Shown here piece after piece: positions 31,774 to 35,053 of a DNA stretch of 35,053 bases. The stretch comes from Lachnospiraceae bacterium (GTDB lineage: Bacteria > Bacillota > Clostridia > Lachnospirales > Lachnospiraceae). The notes under the pieces are model-generated. The model saw nothing but the letters and a program-made list of their open reading frames with translations, was not told the DNA's origin and did no database searches. Numbering within the stretch: position 1 is the stretch's first letter; every line of letters starts with the position of its first letter. The stretch covers positions 1 to 35,053 of the forward strand of contig JAQVCT010000026.1 of the NCBI GenBank assembly GCA_028689655.1, given 5' to 3'. The position numbers were made by a program, and so were the translations under genes.

Positions 31774-31800
31774 ATGTCTGACAATGTCTGACATATTATA
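31774..31800 (-). promoter_or_regulatory. -10 box and tandem TGTCTGACA boxes before the DUF1016 gene
   Basis: TATAAT on the minus strand (top 31795-31800) is immediately followed by two tandem 10-bp copies of the box (plus strand ATGTCTGACA at 31774-31783 and 31784-31793). The -35 is weak (TTTGCT, 17-nt spacer). Confidence 0.6.
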
Positions 31801-31888
31801 ATCACGCATTATTTTTTAGCAAAAACTTTCATCTGTTATCATATAAAGTGTGTTGTATTTTCCCGACATATATGTTCTTCTTCTCGCA

Positions 31889-34804
31889 CTACTCTACACT
31901 AATCATATCAGGAATAAACATATCAAAATAATTTAGATTTTTCCAATCTTCAATATTCCCAACAAAACCAATTCTATACTTGGCCCTTGTACATGCCACA
32001 TTCAAGATGTTTGCTTTTTTCACTACCCATCGCATTGTTCCAACCCGCTCTGATGAACACCCCAGAACAAAAAGGACTTCATTTGCATCCTTTCCCTGAA
32101 ATGTATGAACTGTACCAACACATTTTTTTGTCCATTCCAAAAGCATTCCCTTACTATATCCCCTTTGGACAAAATATTGACAAACATACGATTTCATCTC
32201 AGAAGCAACCAGTTTAAATGGCGTAATAATATAGATTGCATTATCTTTTTCAAATAAATTCGGGTAGATAACTAATCCTTCCTCAAGCATCTCACAAACC
32301 TTTACTGCCTGATTTTCCACAAAATGATTTCCATTTCCCTTTTCTTCTCCTTTTACATTAATCCACCCAGATTTTTTAATCATAAAAGGCTGTGTTTCTT
32401 CCAGATATATTTCTTTGTCCTTTGTTTTATTAAACATACGATTATCATAAGAAATTAAATTGGAAATTGAAAACATTGGTTCAATGCACCTACGATGTAC
32501 AACTAACGGGCAACCCACCTTCATTTTTCCAATCATTCCGTTAAACTCATTGACTCGATCTGCAAAAATCTGTACTGAATTCTCGATTTTTTTATATGAT
32601 TCTGGTACGCCGATTCCATCCGCCAGTAAGTCCACGATAATCTGTGGAATTGTCACAACTGGTTCAACTTGTAATGGATCACCCACCACAATTGCCCTCT
32701 TGGTACGATATAGTGCCCCCAATGCTGACTGAGGTGTAGCTTGTCCTGCTTCATCTATAATCAACGTCCCAAGACTTTGATTTCCTGCATCCTTAAGAAA
32801 TCTACCTACGGATGCAAATGTGGAGGAAAGCACAGGAATTACCATTGATAATGCATTAAATAAATGCGGAAACATAGACGCACGTTCATCACTTCTATAA
32901 CCTCCATTTAGATATGTCTGATAAACAAATAAATTTCTTCGAACAACGGGTGAATTAAGTACAAATGCTTTTCTAACTTGTAATGCCGCATAGAATAATT
33001 CTTCTCGTTTCCTATCGTAGTCTGGATATGTCCATGGACATGCATTCTGCTCATCCTCCGACAACTTAATATCTGCAAAGAATTTTTCATCAGCCAGATT
33101 CTGTCCATATTTACTCTTCAAAGAATTTTTGGCTTCATAAACCATAAATTTAGTTTTTTCATATTCCGTATTTGCTTTATTCACCTTATCTCTCTGACAG
33201 TCACACTCCACTAATTTATTATTATATTCTTTCTCACACCGAGATAAATCAACAAGTAAATTGCCATGTTCTTCGACTAATCGGGCTATTTCCTGCTTCA
33301 TACTTATTATCCTTTTTCCAAATTTCCCTATACCAACTATAATTAAAACTTTATTAAAAAATGAAGCATGCTGTTTTATATATGATATTTCTGTTTCTAT
33401 TTTCTTTGTGTCAGCCTCATTGGTTCGTATCTCATTTTTTTGAGTGTCTAAGTCATTTTCAATTTTTTTCTTTTGCATGATTAGTGTTTCCATGAAGTCC
33501 ATTTGAATTTTTACCTCATCTTCTAAATCACACAGTTGTTGAAGAAGCTCCTGATCCTCTCTAATCCTCTCTTTGCATACATGAACAGCCTGTTTTGCCA
33601 ACTTAAAATTTTCTACTGCTCTTTCCCAGCAAATGGTATCTTCCCTAGCCGAATCTAAAGTTATCTTTTCAGGACTATCATTTTTCTTTGCAAATATGCA
33701 TGTATTGAGTAATTCTGATACATACTTCTTTTTCCCCATCCTCGCAGAAATGAGTCCCCATGCTTGCATCTGTTCCCCTAACAACCCATCTGCAACTTTA
33801 GAAAAATAAATTTCTTCATGCTTCTCTCTATCAAAATAATCTGTCCATGTATCTTTATCTGACATTCCTTTTGCCTTGGGAAGTTCAAGCGAAATATTTT
33901 CCACTGCTCCATTATTATTGGAAGCAACTAACATTCCATATCGTGCAATATCTTCTGGTATCTCATAATATTTGTCCAAGTATGTATCTGTTGAGGTCGA
34001 TTCAATCTTACGGGGAGAAAAATCCTTCCCATTAATCCCATATTGAATCAACAGTTCCGCTTGCTTTTCAACATTAGATGCAATAATCTCCTTAAGAAGT
34101 GTTGTCTTCCCCGTTCCTGGTGGACCATTCACCGAAAAGATTTTTTCTTTTCTGTCTTTGTCAGAAATTGCGATATTTATAGCTATTTGCTGCATTAATG
34201 TTGGTGAATATCGTGAGGGAAATTTTGCACTTGGAAAGCGATCTGCCTCTAACCATTTTTTCATTGCAGTAACATCTTCATCAATCATTATTTTATCAGT
34301 ATTATCCATAAGTGCCGCTGTATAGGCTCTTACCTGACTATTATTTTTATAATTTCCACTTACAAGCTCAATTTCATTCAAATAAAAACTCATGTAATCT
34401 GTGCTTTCATCTTCCTTTGTTAAGCCCTTGCAGGCAATTGCATATTCAGATGCCCCCTCTAGACCAATTTCTTTTTCTGAGTTTATCCTCATCTTATTGA
34501 ACAGGACTTTTTTTATAAAATTAATATCTGTTACTGATAGAAGTTTTCGCTCACTTTGCTTTAGTACTTCATTTACATCATTATTAATCCCTTGTACTAT
34601 AGATTCCGATAATTCAATATTCAATGTTCTTTTCTGAATCATCTCTGTTACTAAAATGAAAAAAGGACTTATTTGAACACATTCATCCGTGAAAGAACCA
34701 TCTAGACCGATTTGAACCGAAAAAAGATAAAATCTACCCGTAAGTTCCTCAATTTCTTGCCTGTTTTGAATGTAAATATCACACTCACTTAACAATTTTT
34801 CCAA
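31889..34804 (-). CDS. SF1 (UPF1-like, AAA_11/AAA_12) helicase with coiled-coil insert
   Basis: 971 aa from the TTG at 34804. Walker A GPPGTGKTT is at residues 227-235, DEAGQATP at 684-691, VVGDPLQVEPVV next, then VHTFQGKDANEV and motif VI VACTRAKYRIGFVG near the C-terminus. Residues about 400-560 form a coiled coil inserted between the motor motifs. The frame is open 39 codons further to an ATT at 34919-34921 that follows AAGGAG by 5 nt, and those residues (for example ENYYRYNNYLGSKKIDEEKL) look coding, whereas the TTG has no ribosome site. So the gene either uses a rare ATT start or has lost its 5' end. It likely acts with the DUF1016 nuclease downstream. Confidence 0.88.
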   Translation of the reverse strand: MEKLLSECDIYIQNRQEIEELTGRFYLFSVQIGLDGSFTDECVQISPFFILVTEMIQKRTLNIELSESIVQGINNDVNEVLKQSERKLLSVTDINFIKKVLFNKMRINSEKEIGLEGASEYAIACKGLTKEDESTDYMSFYLNEIELVSGNYKNNSQVRAYTAALMDNTDKIMIDEDVTAMKKWLEADRFPSAKFPSRYSPTLMQQIAINIAISDKDRKEKIFSVNGPPGTGKTTLLKEIIASNVEKQAELLIQYGINGKDFSPRKIESTSTDTYLDKYYEIPEDIARYGMLVASNNNGAVENISLELPKAKGMSDKDTWTDYFDREKHEEIYFSKVADGLLGEQMQAWGLISARMGKKKYVSELLNTCIFAKKNDSPEKITLDSAREDTICWERAVENFKLAKQAVHVCKERIREDQELLQQLCDLEDEVKIQMDFMETLIMQKKKIENDLDTQKNEIRTNEADTKKIETEISYIKQHASFFNKVLIIVGIGKFGKRIISMKQEIARLVEEHGNLLVDLSRCEKEYNNKLVECDCQRDKVNKANTEYEKTKFMVYEAKNSLKSKYGQNLADEKFFADIKLSEDEQNACPWTYPDYDRKREELFYAALQVRKAFVLNSPVVRRNLFVYQTYLNGGYRSDERASMFPHLFNALSMVIPVLSSTFASVGRFLKDAGNQSLGTLIIDEAGQATPQSALGALYRTKRAIVVGDPLQVEPVVTIPQIIVDLLADGIGVPESYKKIENSVQIFADRVNEFNGMIGKMKVGCPLVVHRRCIEPMFSISNLISYDNRMFNKTKDKEIYLEETQPFMIKKSGWINVKGEEKGNGNHFVENQAVKVCEMLEEGLVIYPNLFEKDNAIYIITPFKLVASEMKSYVCQYFVQRGYSKGMLLEWTKKCVGTVHTFQGKDANEVLFVLGCSSERVGTMRWVVKKANILNVACTRAKYRIGFVGNIEDWKNLNYFDMFIPDMISVE

Positions 34805-34936
34805 AAATACATTTGTCTTGTAACAGCCATAATATAAGTTGATTCTATTATATAATTTTTCTTCATCAATTTTTTTTGAACCTAGGTAATTATTATAGCG
34901 ATAATAATTTTCAAATGGAATCTTTTCTCCTTCCTA

Positions 34937-35053
34937 TATTGTCAAGCCCTAAAGTATTGCTTTTTCGGGCTTTTCTTTAAATAGTTACCTCTATAAACAG
35001 AGCTAATAGTGATGAACAGTCATCGTATCCTGTACTGAATAGCTAAAAATGAG
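34937..35053. other. Upstream region of the helicase gene; hairpin, no gene seen
   Basis: AAGCCC / GGGCTT arms (about 34945-34976) enclose a 17-nt loop; on the plus strand the 3' arm is followed by TTTTCTTT, terminator-like. A TTGACA on the minus strand has no matching -10. No frame is clearly coding. Confidence 0.4.

Overview
The window looks like a chromosomal segment of a low-to-moderate GC Firmicute, most likely a Lachnospiraceae-type clostridium. This rests on strong AGGAGG-like ribosome binding sites, a DUF3842 protein, a spore cortex-lytic GH18/LysM protein, a TnpW-type transposon remnant and general codon use. The species cannot be named from the sequence alone. No rRNA, tRNA or CRISPR array was seen.

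Layout. (1) 1-3492: a TetR regulator cut by the window edge, a small unknown gene, and a divergent 764-residue protein with an N-terminal cyclic-nucleotide-binding-like domain behind a clear sigma-A promoter. (2) 3542-10675, all minus strand: a nickel module. DUF3842, larB, larC and larE (nickel-pincer nucleotide cofactor synthesis) are followed by an ECF-type Ni/Co importer (nikMN-like S component, nikQ T component, nikO ATPase). LarC carries a long histidine-rich tandem repeat. The gaps between these genes are purine-rich in the mRNA and full of degenerate short repeats, one of which runs into the reading frame of the ATPase. No larA is present. (3) 10793-13924: a SleL/YaaH-like spore hydrolase, a three-domain S1 RNA-binding protein with a textbook terminator, and a CDF transporter lacking the usual TM5 histidine. 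(4) 14024-22252: a complete Wadjet type II-like anti-plasmid operon (jetA-jetB-jetC-jetD), in which all three gene junctions are the same 8-nt overlap. (5) 22301-28010: a defence/mobile-element scrapyard. It holds a frameshifted small gene, a class II Fic protein with an array of TTGGGAGAAA operator-like boxes, a DUF1905 protein, an AAA ATPase whose TOPRIM partner has lost its middle, a candidate structured RNA, a ketopantoate-reductase N-terminal scrap, a tnpW pseudogene with an opal stop, an intact DinJ/YafQ-type toxin-antitoxin pair, and a possible relaxase scrap. (6) 28054-30371: a MarR regulator and its probable target operon (hexapeptide acyltransferase plus HSL-type esterase lipoprotein), with operator-like boxes at both promoters. 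(7) 30749-34921: a DUF1016/YhcG nuclease and an upstream SF1 (UPF1-like) helicase, a plausible helicase-nuclease defence pair. The nuclease gene has repeated TGTCTGACA boxes at its promoter and inside the gene.

How the genes work together. The nickel transporter probably feeds LarC/LarE cofactor assembly for an enzyme encoded elsewhere. The Wadjet operon, Fic, AAA/TOPRIM remnant, toxin-antitoxin and helicase/nuclease genes form a defence island assembled around decayed mobile DNA. The best candidates for undescribed biology are the repeat-filled intercistronic spacers of the nickel operon, the operator arrays at fic and at the DUF1016 gene, the attenuator-like leader before larB, and the structured RNA near 26.3 kb. 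All functional names come from motif recognition by eye; no database search was run.
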